DNA of 14,233 nucleotides from Microcaldota archaeon. GTDB taxonomy: Archaea; Micrarchaeota; Micrarchaeia; Micrarchaeales; CABMGC01. The notes below the pieces were generated by a model that was given only the letters and a program-made list of their open reading frames with translations, did no database searches and was not told the origin of the DNA. The stretch lies in the NCBI GenBank assembly GCA_030040335.1, contig JASHTX010000091.1, positions 1-14,233 on the forward strand, in the 5' to 3' direction. Below, one piece after another: positions 1-7,113 of the stretch. The position numbers and the translations under genes were made by a program. Numbering within the stretch: the stretch's first letter is position 1; each line of letters starts with the position of its first letter.

Positions 1-225
1 TGCGGCCCTGAAACCGTCTATCAGGGCCGAGCCCTTCCCTATGTCGTTGCGAAGAACCTTCGCCCCGAGAGATTTCGCGATCTTTGCAGTCCTGTCGGTG
101 CTGCCGTCAACAACTATGAGTTCGAACCTGTAGCCGTCAAGCTCCTTCTTCACGCCCCTTATCGCCTCTGCGATGTTGCCTTCTTCGTTGCGAGTGGGTA
201 TTACTACAGAGATGAGCCTGCTCAT
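1..225 (-). CDS. Family 2 glycosyltransferase, N-terminal part (runs off the window)
   Basis: Translating the complement from the ATG at 225 gives 75 residues that stay open to the window edge. The N-terminus carries the GT-A signature of family 2 glycosyltransferases: VVIPTRNEE at residues 7-15 (nucleotide-sugar binding start of the Rossmann-like fold) and VVDGSTD at 38-44. A GKGSALIDGF segment follows near residue 65, as in dolichyl-phosphate-mannose/glucose synthase-like members. Such enzymes transfer a sugar from a nucleotide donor, often to a polyprenyl phosphate at the cytoplasmic membrane face. The gene is divergent from the radical SAM gene across a 71 bp gap with a shared A/T promoter element, and it probably belongs functionally to the glycan genes at 297-5088. 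The catalytic C-terminal half and any membrane segments lie outside the window, so donor and acceptor cannot be called. Confidence 0.9.
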   Translation of the reverse strand, partial: MSRLISVVIPTRNEEGNIAEAIRGVKKELDGYRFELIVVDGSTDRTAKIAKSLGAKVLRNDIGKGSALIDGFRAA

Positions 226-252
226 TCATCCATCGAGTACAGATTTAACGGC

Positions 253-264
253 TATATATTTAAA
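253..264. promoter_or_regulatory. A/T-rich TATA-like element between divergent glycan genes
   Basis: The run TATATATTTAAA lies between the starts at 225 (-) and 297 (+). Its midpoint is about 33 bp from the minus start and 39 bp from the plus start, so transcripts beginning about 27 nt away in each direction would have short leaders of roughly 6 and 12 nt. A second smaller A/T patch (GATATATG, 273-280) could instead serve a downstream radical SAM start at 312 or 324. The call rests on position and composition only. Confidence 0.5.
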
Positions 265-296
265 GATTAAATGATATATGATTAAACTGGTTTTGG

Positions 297-1424
297 ATGA
301 GAAGCGCAAAGATGGCAGGAATAATGGCCACGATAGTCAAGAGCAACTTCACGAAGCTGAACAAACCCTACAAGCTCAACTTTGCGATAACCTACTGGTG
401 CCAGAGCAGGTGCCAGCACTGCCTGATCTGGCAGATAAGGCCAAAGGGCGAACTGACCCTTGACGAGATAAAGGAGCTGGCGAAGCAGAACAGCTACCTG
501 CAGTGGGTCGAGCTTACCGGCGGGGAGCCGTTCCTGCGCCAGGACATAGTTGAGATAGCAAAGTCTTTCTACGAGAACTGCAAGGGCCTTTATCTCCTGA
601 CGATGCCCACCAACTCGCTCTGCAACTACGACATGGAGATAAAGAAGATAGAGGAGATAGCGAAACTCGGAATTCCCAATGTAGTTATAACGGCGTCGCT
701 CGACGGCTACAGGGAGCTTGAGGACAAGGTGAGAGGCATACCGGGCAATTATGACAAGGCAATACGCATGTTCAAGGGCATAATGGAGCTGAGGAAGCGT
801 TACAAGAACCTGGTACCGACCTTCGGCTTCACCGTCATAAACACCAATGCAGGCCAGTTCGAAAGGACCGTAACAGAGGTCATGAAGGATGTGCCAGAAG
901 CAGACTACTCCAATTTCCACATCAACATAGGGCAGGTGAGCGACAACTACTACGGAAACAGGAACAACCCGATAGTAGCGCCAACCGAGCTCGCTATGAA
1001 GGATGTCGACTTCCTTCTTTCGAAGATGAAGGGGACAAGGGAGCAGGGGCTGGACCTGACTGCAAAGGCCTATCTGGAGACAAAGTACCTCGAGAACCTC
1101 AGGGAGTTTCTTAGGACAAAGAACAGCCCGATTGCAAACAGGGACGGAGAGCTTAGCGTCTTTCTCGACAGCTACGGCAACCTCTACCCCTCGATAATGA
1201 CGACCGAGAAGCTGGGGAACGTGAGAGAGGATGGATACAGGCTGGACAAGCTGGTGGCTGCGATAAATCCTGCAACCAGAAAGGAACGCCATTTCACAGC
1301 CTGCGAGAGCTACCAGTCGATACTGGGAGCTCTGCTGAAACCGAACCTGGGTTGGGCAAAACACTCGGATTACAGCGAGCCCGCAAATGTCATTCAGGAA
1401 GCGGGTTCTGAAAAGGCGTCCTGA
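297..1424 (+). CDS. Radical SAM protein with degenerate SPASM-like C-terminus
   Basis: This 375-residue protein has the radical SAM [4Fe-4S] motif CxxxCxxC (C35, C39, C42, within YWCQSRCQHC) and the SAM-contacting GGEP motif at 75-78, in an AdoMet-radical (beta/alpha) barrel of about residues 25-240. It should cleave S-adenosylmethionine reductively to make a 5'-deoxyadenosyl radical. The C-terminal third resembles SPASM/twitch enzymes (FLDSYGNLYPSIM, then LGNVRED, then CESYQSILG), but the Cys normally found in the YPC position is Ser, so an auxiliary cluster is doubtful. The start at 297 is the most upstream; ATGs at 312 and 324 are also possible and keep the barrel intact. It precedes a carbamoyltransferase and a GT-C glycosyltransferase on the same strand, suggesting modification of a sugar or lipid-linked glycan. 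The substrate is unknown. Confidence 0.88.
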   Translation: MRSAKMAGIMATIVKSNFTKLNKPYKLNFAITYWCQSRCQHCLIWQIRPKGELTLDEIKELAKQNSYLQWVELTGGEPFLRQDIVEIAKSFYENCKGLYLLTMPTNSLCNYDMEIKKIEEIAKLGIPNVVITASLDGYRELEDKVRGIPGNYDKAIRMFKGIMELRKRYKNLVPTFGFTVINTNAGQFERTVTEVMKDVPEADYSNFHINIGQVSDNYYGNRNNPIVAPTELAMKDVDFLLSKMKGTREQGLDLTAKAYLETKYLENLREFLRTKNSPIANRDGELSVFLDSYGNLYPSIMTTEKLGNVREDGYRLDKLVAAINPATRKERHFTACESYQSILGALLKPNLGWAKHSDYSEPANVIQEAGSEKAS

Positions 1425-1460
1425 AAAGCTGCAGGTGCCTTCGCTCAGATGCACGATGTT

Positions 1461-1468
1461 TTTATAAG
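1461..1468 (+). promoter_or_regulatory. Candidate TATA box before the carbamoyltransferase
   Basis: TTTATAAG lies in the 94 bp gap after the radical SAM gene and would place initiation near 1490, about 28 nt before the ATG at 1519. The five-T run overlapping it (1459-1463) could also end the upstream transcript, so the radical SAM gene may or may not be cotranscribed with the next two genes. Confidence 0.45.
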
Positions 1469-1507
1469 CGTAAGCTGCAGTATATAGCAATTCTTACATC
1501 GGATTGT

Positions 1508-1513
1508 GGAGGG
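1508..1513 (+). promoter_or_regulatory. Shine-Dalgarno site of the carbamoyltransferase
   Basis: GGAGGG ends 5 nt before the ATG at 1519 and supports that start. It is one of the stronger ribosome binding sites in the window; several other starts look leaderless. Confidence 0.7.
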
Positions 1514-1518
1514 AATAG

Positions 1519-3216
1519 ATGTACGTACTGGGTCTTTGGGATGGACACGATGCAGGCGCAGCGCTGCTTGAGGACAACAAGGTCGTCTTCGCCTCAAACG
1601 AGGAGCGGTACACAAAAAGAAAGCTCGAGATAAAGTTCCCGCAGAATTCCATCGCTGCAGCGCTCGCGTACGCGGGCATAAAGCCCGGCGACGTGGAGAC
1701 GATAGCCTTCCCGACGGCGGAGTTCGCCAAGACTCTGTCGCGACTCATGCCATATCAGCAAGAGGTATACTACAAGTTCAGGAGAAGGAAGATGCTCAGG
1801 CCGAGAACTGAAAGCTGGATGCACTTCCTAAAGTTCCTGCAGACAAACATGGGTGTCATGCCCTCTTTTGCAGCAATCAGCAAAGCAGTTATCTCAAGGC
1901 ACCTCAGGGGCATGGGCTTCAAGAACTTCAAGCTGTACTACGCAGACCATCACACAACTCATGCTGCAACGGCAGCCTTTACCTCGGGATTCGATAGGGC
2001 GCTGGTAGTAACGCTTGATGGAGTGGGAGATGGACTAAGCGGCTCCATAAGCACCCTTGAAGGAGGAAAACTGGAGAGAAAGAGCGCGGTGAGCGTCAGG
2101 AACTCGATCGGAATATTCTACGAGCAGGTTACAAACATCGTCGGCATGAGGGAACTCGAGGACGAAGGAAAGGTAATGGCGATGGCCTGCTATTCCTACC
2201 CGTTCCCTTTTGAGGAGAACAAACTCAGGGATTTCTTCAGCGTTGAAGGAACGAGCATAATTGCGAAGTACAACACCTTTGCTCAATACGACATGCTTTC
2301 GAGGATCGCCTGGTCCATGCCGAGGGAACAGTTCTCCTACATGGCGCAGCAGCTGCTGGAACACGTGCTCGTGGAGTTTGTGGGAAATGCCATAGAGGAA
2401 TATGGAATCGGAAACGTAGCTATGGCGGGCGGCATCTTCTCCAACGTAAAGGCAAACATGCAGGTCAGGGACATACCCGCGCTCAAAAGATGGTTCGTGT
2501 TCCCGCACATGGGCGATGGCGGAACGCCGCTCGGGGCGGCCATGCACATCAACTACGTGCTGAACGGCACAACCAACTACAGATTTGACGATTCTTACCT
2601 GGGTGACCAGTATGATGAAAACTACATAAGGGACATCCTGAAGAAAGAGAGGGGGATAAAGTTCGAGCTGGATTCGCAGAAGAGCTCGCACGCAGCTGAC
2701 CTTATCAGCAAGGACAACTATGTCTTCTGGTTCCAGGGCCGGATGGAGTACGGTCCGAGGGCGCTCGGAAACAGGAGCATACTCGCCAACGCCGCATCAG
2801 AGCGAGCGAAGGAAAAGCTGAACCTCTACGTAAAGCAGCGCGAGTGGTACCAGCCGTTCTGTCCCTCGATGCTCGAAGAGGATGCCAGCAGGCTGCTGGA
2901 TGGCATAAAGGGCAAGGACAGGTTCATGACCATGGCGTACAGGGTCAGGGAAGGGAAGTCCGATGCGATGCGCTCCGTGATTCACATTGACAACACTGCA
3001 AGGCCGCAGATGGTCGGAAGGGAGAACGCCAATTACCGAAAGCTGATGGAGAAGCTCAAGAGAAAGCTGGGCTACGGAGTTGTGTTGAACACGAGCTTAA
3101 ACATACACGGCATGCCAATAGTGATGAGCCCAGAAGATGCGCTCCTTACCATGAAGAAGACGAAGACCAGGCACATGTTCCTGGGCGACTTCTATGTCGA
3201 GAACAGGGGGTCGTAG
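1519..3216 (+). CDS. NodU/CmcH/TobZ-family O-carbamoyltransferase
   Basis: The 565-residue length and two-domain plan match NodU/CmcH/TobZ carbamoyltransferases. The N-terminal Kae1-like ASKHA domain starts with YVLGLWDGHDAGAALLEDN and has the metal-binding HHxxH at 144-148 (DHHTTH), followed by LVVTLDGVGDG. The C-terminal YrdC-like domain has GRMEYGPRALGNRS at 407-420, then QPFCPSML and NTSLNIHGMP from about 524. Characterised members use carbamoyl phosphate and ATP to form a carbamoyl-adenylate and transfer the carbamoyl group to a hydroxyl of a sugar or antibiotic. Here the acceptor is probably a sugar of a surface glycan, because the next gene is a GT-C glycosyltransferase whose ATG abuts this stop. 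No key residue appears lost. The family assignment is strong; the acceptor is inference. Confidence 0.93.
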   Translation: MYVLGLWDGHDAGAALLEDNKVVFASNEERYTKRKLEIKFPQNSIAAALAYAGIKPGDVETIAFPTAEFAKTLSRLMPYQQEVYYKFRRRKMLRPRTESWMHFLKFLQTNMGVMPSFAAISKAVISRHLRGMGFKNFKLYYADHHTTHAATAAFTSGFDRALVVTLDGVGDGLSGSISTLEGGKLERKSAVSVRNSIGIFYEQVTNIVGMRELEDEGKVMAMACYSYPFPFEENKLRDFFSVEGTSIIAKYNTFAQYDMLSRIAWSMPREQFSYMAQQLLEHVLVEFVGNAIEEYGIGNVAMAGGIFSNVKANMQVRDIPALKRWFVFPHMGDGGTPLGAAMHINYVLNGTTNYRFDDSYLGDQYDENYIRDILKKERGIKFELDSQKSSHAADLISKDNYVFWFQGRMEYGPRALGNRSILANAASERAKEKLNLYVKQREWYQPFCPSMLEEDASRLLDGIKGKDRFMTMAYRVREGKSDAMRSVIHIDNTARPQMVGRENANYRKLMEKLKRKLGYGVVLNTSLNIHGMPIVMSPEDALLTMKKTKTRHMFLGDFYVENRGS

Positions 3217-5088
3217 ATGCTCATAGGTTACGCGTTCACCATCGCCATCTATTCCTCTCTGATACTTATCATAGCAGCGATCGTCTTAGAGAGGAAGGGC
3301 ATAAAGGAGCTGCTCGCAGAACACGTCGACAGGTACTCGTTAACCGCGCTAATACTAATCGTTCTCTTCTTTCTCGTCTTCTCGATTACTAAAGTCAGTC
3401 CCGTTGAGCAGCTTTATTTCGACGAGAATATCTACCAGGGGATAGCCATGAACATACTGCACAACGGCAACGCTCTCTGGTGCCAGTACGGGACCGGCTA
3501 TATCAAGACGTGCTATGTAAACTCGCTCTATCACGATCCGATCGGCTGGTCTGCATTCATCGCCATCGCCTTCGGAATCTTCGGCATCAGCTTTCCCACG
3601 GCATGGAACCTGGAACTCTTTGCCGGAACCCTCTCCATAGTCTTCATCTTCCTGCTCGCCAGCCTTCTCATAAACAGGAAGAGCTACGCAGTCCTCGCCA
3701 CATTCGCGTTCGTCCTGATGCCGCAGCTCTTCATCTGGTCAAGGACGCAGGCGGACGTGGATCTCCCTTTCATGATGTTCGCGACATTCACGTTCCTCTG
3801 CTTTGTCATCTTTACAAAGAGGAAGACGCTGGGATCCCTTGCACTCTTCGCGTTCAGTCTCGACCTGGTCTCTTATTTCAGAATAGAAGCCATCTTGCTT
3901 GTGGTGATCTTTGCGGTCCTGTTCGTGACGTTCGGGGAAAAGGGCGTGCTTTCCAGCCTCAGGGAAAAATTCAAAAGCGTAATGCACACGCTCGAGCAGA
4001 ATACAAACGCGCTTATCCTGCTGCTGATTTTCGTTCTGCTTTTGCTTCCTGAACTTTATTACATTGCTGTGCAGGCGCAGAGCCCCCAATACGGGCAGGC
4101 GGCTAACCAGTCCGTAGTCTCAATCGCAAACTTCAAAGCCAACGTGGGTACAAATGTCAACTTCATCTTCGGGCAGCTGGGAGGCGTGAACTTCTACCCG
4201 ACAGAATTCCACCTGACAATAACGCCTCTGGCAATAATAGGCATTGCCCTGCTGCTGTTTGACAGAAGATACAAGAACAGGTTCTCGCTGTTGCTGCTCC
4301 TCCTGCTCTGGTTCTTTGCATACTTCCTATTCTACACGTTCTTCTATGCGGGATCCGCAACGTATGGAGTCGACTCGAGGTTCATGCTGCAGATCTTGCC
4401 TTCTCTTTCGCTCCTGGCAGCATTCGCGCTCGTGGAAGCATGGGATGCGGTCAGGTTGCAGAACCTCTCGTTGGCATGCATCATAGCCGTCGGCCTTGCG
4501 GCGATATTCGGGGCCGAGAGCATCATATTCAGCAACACGGAGTTAGAGACCATCGGGGCAGTAGCGGTGGCGGCATTCGTTCTTTCATACCTCATTTGTA
4601 TGGCTCTCGCCAAGATAGGAAGGAGGGACAACAAAGCGCTGACGGCTTTCTCTGCAGTTGCAGTTGCGGCGCTTTCCTTCTGGCTTCTCGGTTACCCATT
4701 CCTTGGCTTGATCCCGTCGATCACGCTCGCACCGCAACTCATGCCTCAGCAATCCGTGATACTAAAAGCCATAAACTTCTTCTACGCCAACTACAGTGCC
4801 GTGCCCCAGAACTGCGTAGTATTCAGCAACACGCCTGACATCTGGGAAGAAGTGAACAGGAGCTCCGCACAGATAAGTTACCTCGAGAGCGCAAATGCCA
4901 CCCTCACGCAGAACTTTTCGCAGTACAAGTGCATTGTTTTTGACTACGGGTACTGGTGCGTGGTGCCGCCGTTTCATGACGGGCTCTGCAAATATCTTGG
5001 AAGCAGGTACCAGTACAAGAACCTCACCCCCACTTCCCAGCTTGGAGGATCAAGCGTTGGGTTTTTCCAGGTTCTGAACTACACCTGA
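3217..5088 (+). CDS. Polytopic GT-C family glycosyltransferase (PMT/ArnT/GT39-like)
   Basis: This 623-residue integral membrane protein has about a dozen hydrophobic helices (for example 3-23, 41-58, 110-125, 133-152, 157-173, 184-199, 264-285) and a hydrophilic C-terminal part of roughly 90 residues containing four cysteines. The acidic pair in the first extracytoplasmic loop (YFDENIYQGIA, D69-E70) is the hallmark DE motif of GT-C enzymes that take sugars from polyprenyl-phosphate donors. Those enzymes act on the outer membrane face and glycosylate proteins or lipids. The ATG directly follows the carbamoyltransferase TAG, with a GGGGG ribosome site just before, so the two are translationally coupled. 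The 3' end overlaps the convergent surface-protein gene by 39 bp. The subfamily (GT39, GT83 or other) cannot be fixed by eye. Confidence 0.87.
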   Translation: MLIGYAFTIAIYSSLILIIAAIVLERKGIKELLAEHVDRYSLTALILIVLFFLVFSITKVSPVEQLYFDENIYQGIAMNILHNGNALWCQYGTGYIKTCYVNSLYHDPIGWSAFIAIAFGIFGISFPTAWNLELFAGTLSIVFIFLLASLLINRKSYAVLATFAFVLMPQLFIWSRTQADVDLPFMMFATFTFLCFVIFTKRKTLGSLALFAFSLDLVSYFRIEAILLVVIFAVLFVTFGEKGVLSSLREKFKSVMHTLEQNTNALILLLIFVLLLLPELYYIAVQAQSPQYGQAANQSVVSIANFKANVGTNVNFIFGQLGGVNFYPTEFHLTITPLAIIGIALLLFDRRYKNRFSLLLLLLLWFFAYFLFYTFFYAGSATYGVDSRFMLQILPSLSLLAAFALVEAWDAVRLQNLSLACIIAVGLAAIFGAESIIFSNTELETIGAVAVAAFVLSYLICMALAKIGRRDNKALTAFSAVAVAALSFWLLGYPFLGLIPSITLAPQLMPQQSVILKAINFFYANYSAVPQNCVVFSNTPDIWEEVNRSSAQISYLESANATLTQNFSQYKCIVFDYGYWCVVPPFHDGLCKYLGSRYQYKNLTPTSQLGGSSVGFFQVLNYT

Positions 5089-5892
5089 GCCTTTCCTCTT
5101 TTTCCTCATGAGAGATGCAGCTATCAGAAGGATGACTATAACTACTGCAGCGGCCGCTCCGCCCTCTATAAGAGTCGGGGCGTAGCTAGATGTAAGTGGC
5201 GGCGGCTTTATAACAAAGGGTATGAAGTAGGCATACGAAGTGCCGTTCTGCAGATAGTGGACAAATGCAGCAGCGCTGTAAGACGCAACCTGCCCCGCGG
5301 GATAGCTGAGCGCGAATGTCACGTTTGCGGAGCCGAATGAGGTAAGGTTTACCACGTGAAACTTGCTGGACAGATACGAGAAACTTGGAGGAATTACAAG
5401 AGAGACATTTGCAGCTATAGGAATTCCTGCCTCATTGATAGCCGTGACCTTTGCCAGAGCGGTGCCGTTCTTATAGACGGTAGAGTTTTCTGTGAGCAAG
5501 ACCGCAGAACTAGATGCGCTGAAGAAGTGGACAAGGCATGGGAAGACCGCTGCAAATACGGATGTGCCCTGCTGGTATTCGAGCACAAAATACGCGCCGC
5601 TTGTCCCCGGTTCGCCAACCTTGGTGACACTGACGTTTATGGTTGCGCTTCCTCCCGGGCCCAGGCTGTTTATCGAGTATGTGCTGTTTGTTGCTTGCGC
5701 GGTTTGTATAAACGGGGTAAGCACCATGTTGAATGCGGAATCATTTCCGCTGTTTGATAGCGTGAACGTTATTGTGTTGCTGTTGATGACGGTCGGGGTG
5801 CAGCCTCCTGAGAGCGTGACAGTGCCGGCCGATACCATCCCTATCACGAGAATGAAAACCAGTAAGCATTCGGTTAGTCTCTTCATTTCCAT
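5050..5892 (-). CDS. Secreted, C-terminally anchored surface protein with Ig/CARDB-like domains
   Basis: The product has an N-terminal signal peptide (MKRLTECLLV followed by a hydrophobic core ending GMVSAG). About 220 residues of beta-rich, Ser/Thr/Asn-rich sequence come next, then one transmembrane helix (AAAAVVIVILLIAASLM) and a basic tail (RKKRKG). Most of it is therefore outside the cell. Two tandem Ig-like units seem present: one with CARDB/NEW3-style features (NSGNDSAFN, LGPGGSATINVSV) and one around residues 130-235. At least nine N-x-S/T sequons occur, fitting an N-glycosylated surface protein beside glycan genes. I start it at the ATG at 5892; the ATG at 5886 is equally good, whereas an upstream TTG at 5907 falls at the predicted transcription start. 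No specific family was recognised; a role in the envelope is inferred. Confidence 0.72.
   Translation of the reverse strand: MEMKRLTECLLVFILVIGMVSAGTVTLSGGCTPTVINSNTITFTLSNSGNDSAFNMVLTPFIQTAQATNSTYSINSLGPGGSATINVSVTKVGEPGTSGAYFVLEYQQGTSVFAAVFPCLVHFFSASSSAVLLTENSTVYKNGTALAKVTAINEAGIPIAANVSLVIPPSFSYLSSKFHVVNLTSFGSANVTFALSYPAGQVASYSAAAFVHYLQNGTSYAYFIPFVIKPPPLTSSYAPTLIEGGAAAAVVIVILLIAASLMRKKRKGSGVVQNLEKPNA
5091..5107 (+). terminator. T-rich terminator candidate after the GT-C gene
   Basis: Starting 3 nt after the GT-C stop, the plus strand reads CTTTCCTCTTTTTCCTC, including five consecutive T. Oligo-T tracts end archaeal transcription without needing a hairpin. The tract lies inside the 3' coding end of the convergent gene, where it encodes the Lys/Arg-rich tail. 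Confidence 0.5.
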
Positions 5893-5928
5893 CACTGATC
5901 GATACAAGATACCTATCTGGTGGTTAAT

Positions 5929-5936
5929 TATTTATA
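5929..5936. promoter_or_regulatory. Shared bidirectional TATA element (TATTTATA)
   Basis: TATTTATA on the plus strand reads TATAAATA on the minus strand and sits between divergent starts at 5892/5886 (-) and 5961 (+). Its midpoint is 28 bp from the plus ATG, which predicts a leaderless plus transcript, and about 41 bp from the minus ATG, which predicts a leader of about 14-20 nt. No other strong A/T element lies in the gap. Confidence 0.6.
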
Positions 5937-5960
5937 GGTTGGAGTTACATATCCGTTTAT

Positions 5961-6500
5961 ATGGCAGTAGACCAGAACGAAGTCAAGGCTGCAAAGGACA
6001 TACTGTGGCAGGATGAAGTGGTTGAGGCCACGGTCAGGCAGAGGATGAACCCGCTGCTCGGCGGAGCGGTGATAATGCCGACATCGGTCTTGGCCACAAA
6101 CAAGAGGCTGATAATACTGAACAGGGCATCCATGACCCTGAGAGTCGATTATGAGGTCATACCATACAGGCAGATAGCGAGCGTGAGGCTTGAGCGCGGA
6201 GTGGTCACGTCTACAATCTTCGTCAGGGTGCAGGGATATGACGTGGACAAGGGCCTGCTCAAGAACGGCAAACAGGAAGGAGAGATAGACGGCTTGAAGA
6301 ACAAGGAAGCGCAGGAGTTTGCCGACTGCATAAACAGAAGGCTTGAGCAGATGCAGGACATGGCTGAGGGGGAGCAGCCAGGCGCCGGGCAGGCAGACAA
6401 AAGCATGGGCGCCTACGTTTTTTGCATTAAATGCGGGACAAAACAGGTTCCAGGCGCTCAGTTCTGCAGCAAGTGCGGTGCAAAGCTGGTCACTAGCTAG
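5961..6500 (+). CDS. PH-domain protein with C-terminal zinc ribbon
   Basis: The 179-residue protein begins with a region like bacterial PH (bPH/YokE-type) domains, about residues 12-130. It includes a beta-strand series with TSVLATNKRLIILNR, then YEVIPYRQIASVRLERG, and ends in an amphipathic helix (KEAQEFADCINRRLEQM). After a Gly/Gln-rich linker comes a zinc ribbon with two CxxC knuckles (C155/C158 and C169/C172, in CIKCGT and CSKCGAKL). Such fusions are common in prokaryotes but mostly uncharacterised; binding to protein or membrane partners is plausible. No membrane segment or signal peptide is visible, so it is likely cytoplasmic. It probably initiates leaderlessly from the TATA at 5929-5936. 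Its stop overlaps the convergent rdgB stop by 8 bp within CTAGCTAG. Confidence 0.78.
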   Translation: MAVDQNEVKAAKDILWQDEVVEATVRQRMNPLLGGAVIMPTSVLATNKRLIILNRASMTLRVDYEVIPYRQIASVRLERGVVTSTIFVRVQGYDVDKGLLKNGKQEGEIDGLKNKEAQEFADCINRRLEQMQDMAEGEQPGAGQADKSMGAYVFCIKCGTKQVPGAQFCSKCGAKLVTS

Positions 6501-7053
6501 TAGTGCGTACAAAGTACTCTGCAAATTTTCTGAATGCGATCGCCCTGTGGGAGATTCTGCTCTTTTCTTCGCGTCCCAGCTCAGCGTAGGTCTTTGAGAA
6601 GCCTTCGGGCATGAAGATGGGGTCGAAGCCGAAACCGTCGTTTCCGCGGCCCCGTTCGGGTATCAGCCCTCGCGCGATTCCTTCGAAACTTTTTGAGCCC
6701 GTTTTGCATGCGTAGCAGACCGATGTCTTGAAGTATGCGCGCCTGTTTTTCATCCCCTTGAGCAGCTTGAGCACCCCTTTCCACCCGATGGACCCCTCTG
6801 CCTGGGCGGCATAGGCGCCCGGAAATCCCTTCAGCGCAGAAACAAAGAAGCCAGTATCCTCGACTATCAGTGGTATCCCGAGCCTGGAGTATGCGTCGAG
6901 AGCTGCAACTCGCGCAATCACGCCAGGGTCGTCGTCTTGTATCTCCAGTTTGGAGTATCTGACCCATCTGATGGCCAACCCATACTCCCTGGCCATCAGT
7001 CCGATCTCCCTGACCTTGTTCTTGTTGCTGCTCAGCATAGTGATTGTGCGCAT
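6493..7053 (-). CDS. rdgB: RdgB/HAM1-family non-canonical purine NTP pyrophosphatase
   Basis: The 186-residue length and motif order are typical of the ITPase/HAM1 family. SSNKNK at 8-13 is the nucleotide-binding start, VEDTGFFVSALKGFPGAYAA covers 64-83 with the catalytic acidic residues, GFGFDPIF is at 140-147, and the closing block AELGREEKSRISHRA is at 157-171. The enzyme hydrolyses ITP, dITP and XTP to the monophosphate plus pyrophosphate, keeping deaminated purines out of DNA and RNA. That links it in function to the base-damage nucleases at 10250-12230. EDTG replaces the commoner DDSG, a conservative change. The ATG at 7053 has a G-rich stretch (GGGGGCAGAG) just before it and lies 34 bp from the TATA element shared with the UbiA gene. 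Confidence 0.93.
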   Translation of the reverse strand: MRTITMLSSNKNKVREIGLMAREYGLAIRWVRYSKLEIQDDDPGVIARVAALDAYSRLGIPLIVEDTGFFVSALKGFPGAYAAQAEGSIGWKGVLKLLKGMKNRRAYFKTSVCYACKTGSKSFEGIARGLIPERGRGNDGFGFDPIFMPEGFSKTYAELGREEKSRISHRAIAFRKFAEYFVRTTS

Positions 7054-7082
7054 CTCTGCCCCCTTGAAGAGCTCGCTCTAAC

Positions 7083-7091
7083 TATTTTATA
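7083..7091. promoter_or_regulatory. Shared bidirectional TATA element (TATTTTATA)
   Basis: TATTTTATA (minus: TATAAAATA) is almost palindromic and is the only A/T box in the 60 bp gap between rdgB (start 7053, -) and the UbiA gene (start 7114, +). Its midpoint is 27 bp from the UbiA ATG, implying leaderless initiation there, and 34 bp from the rdgB ATG, implying a leader of about 7-9 nt. Confidence 0.62.
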
Positions 7092-7113
7092 CTTTCGTTT
7101 TGAAATCTCACTT

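Noticed and set aside
282..1490. 402-codon open frame antisense to the radical SAM gene
   Set aside because: It mirrors a gene with clear motifs, its translation is Leu/Val/Arg-rich without any recognisable family pattern, and it has no promoter or ribosome site; long antisense frames arise from codon bias.
2035..2691. 218-codon open frame antisense to the carbamoyltransferase
   Set aside because: Shadow frame opposite strongly conserved catalytic segments; low-complexity translation with no domain.
5928..6524. 198-codon open frame antisense to the PH/zinc-ribbon gene
   Set aside because: The plus strand has the zinc ribbon, PH pattern and leaderless promoter; the antisense frame has none of these.
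6937..7113. Upstream extension of the UbiA frame
   Set aside because: It would run antisense through the rdgB start and the shared TATA box and lacks UbiA similarity; the ATG at 7114 fits promoter and family.
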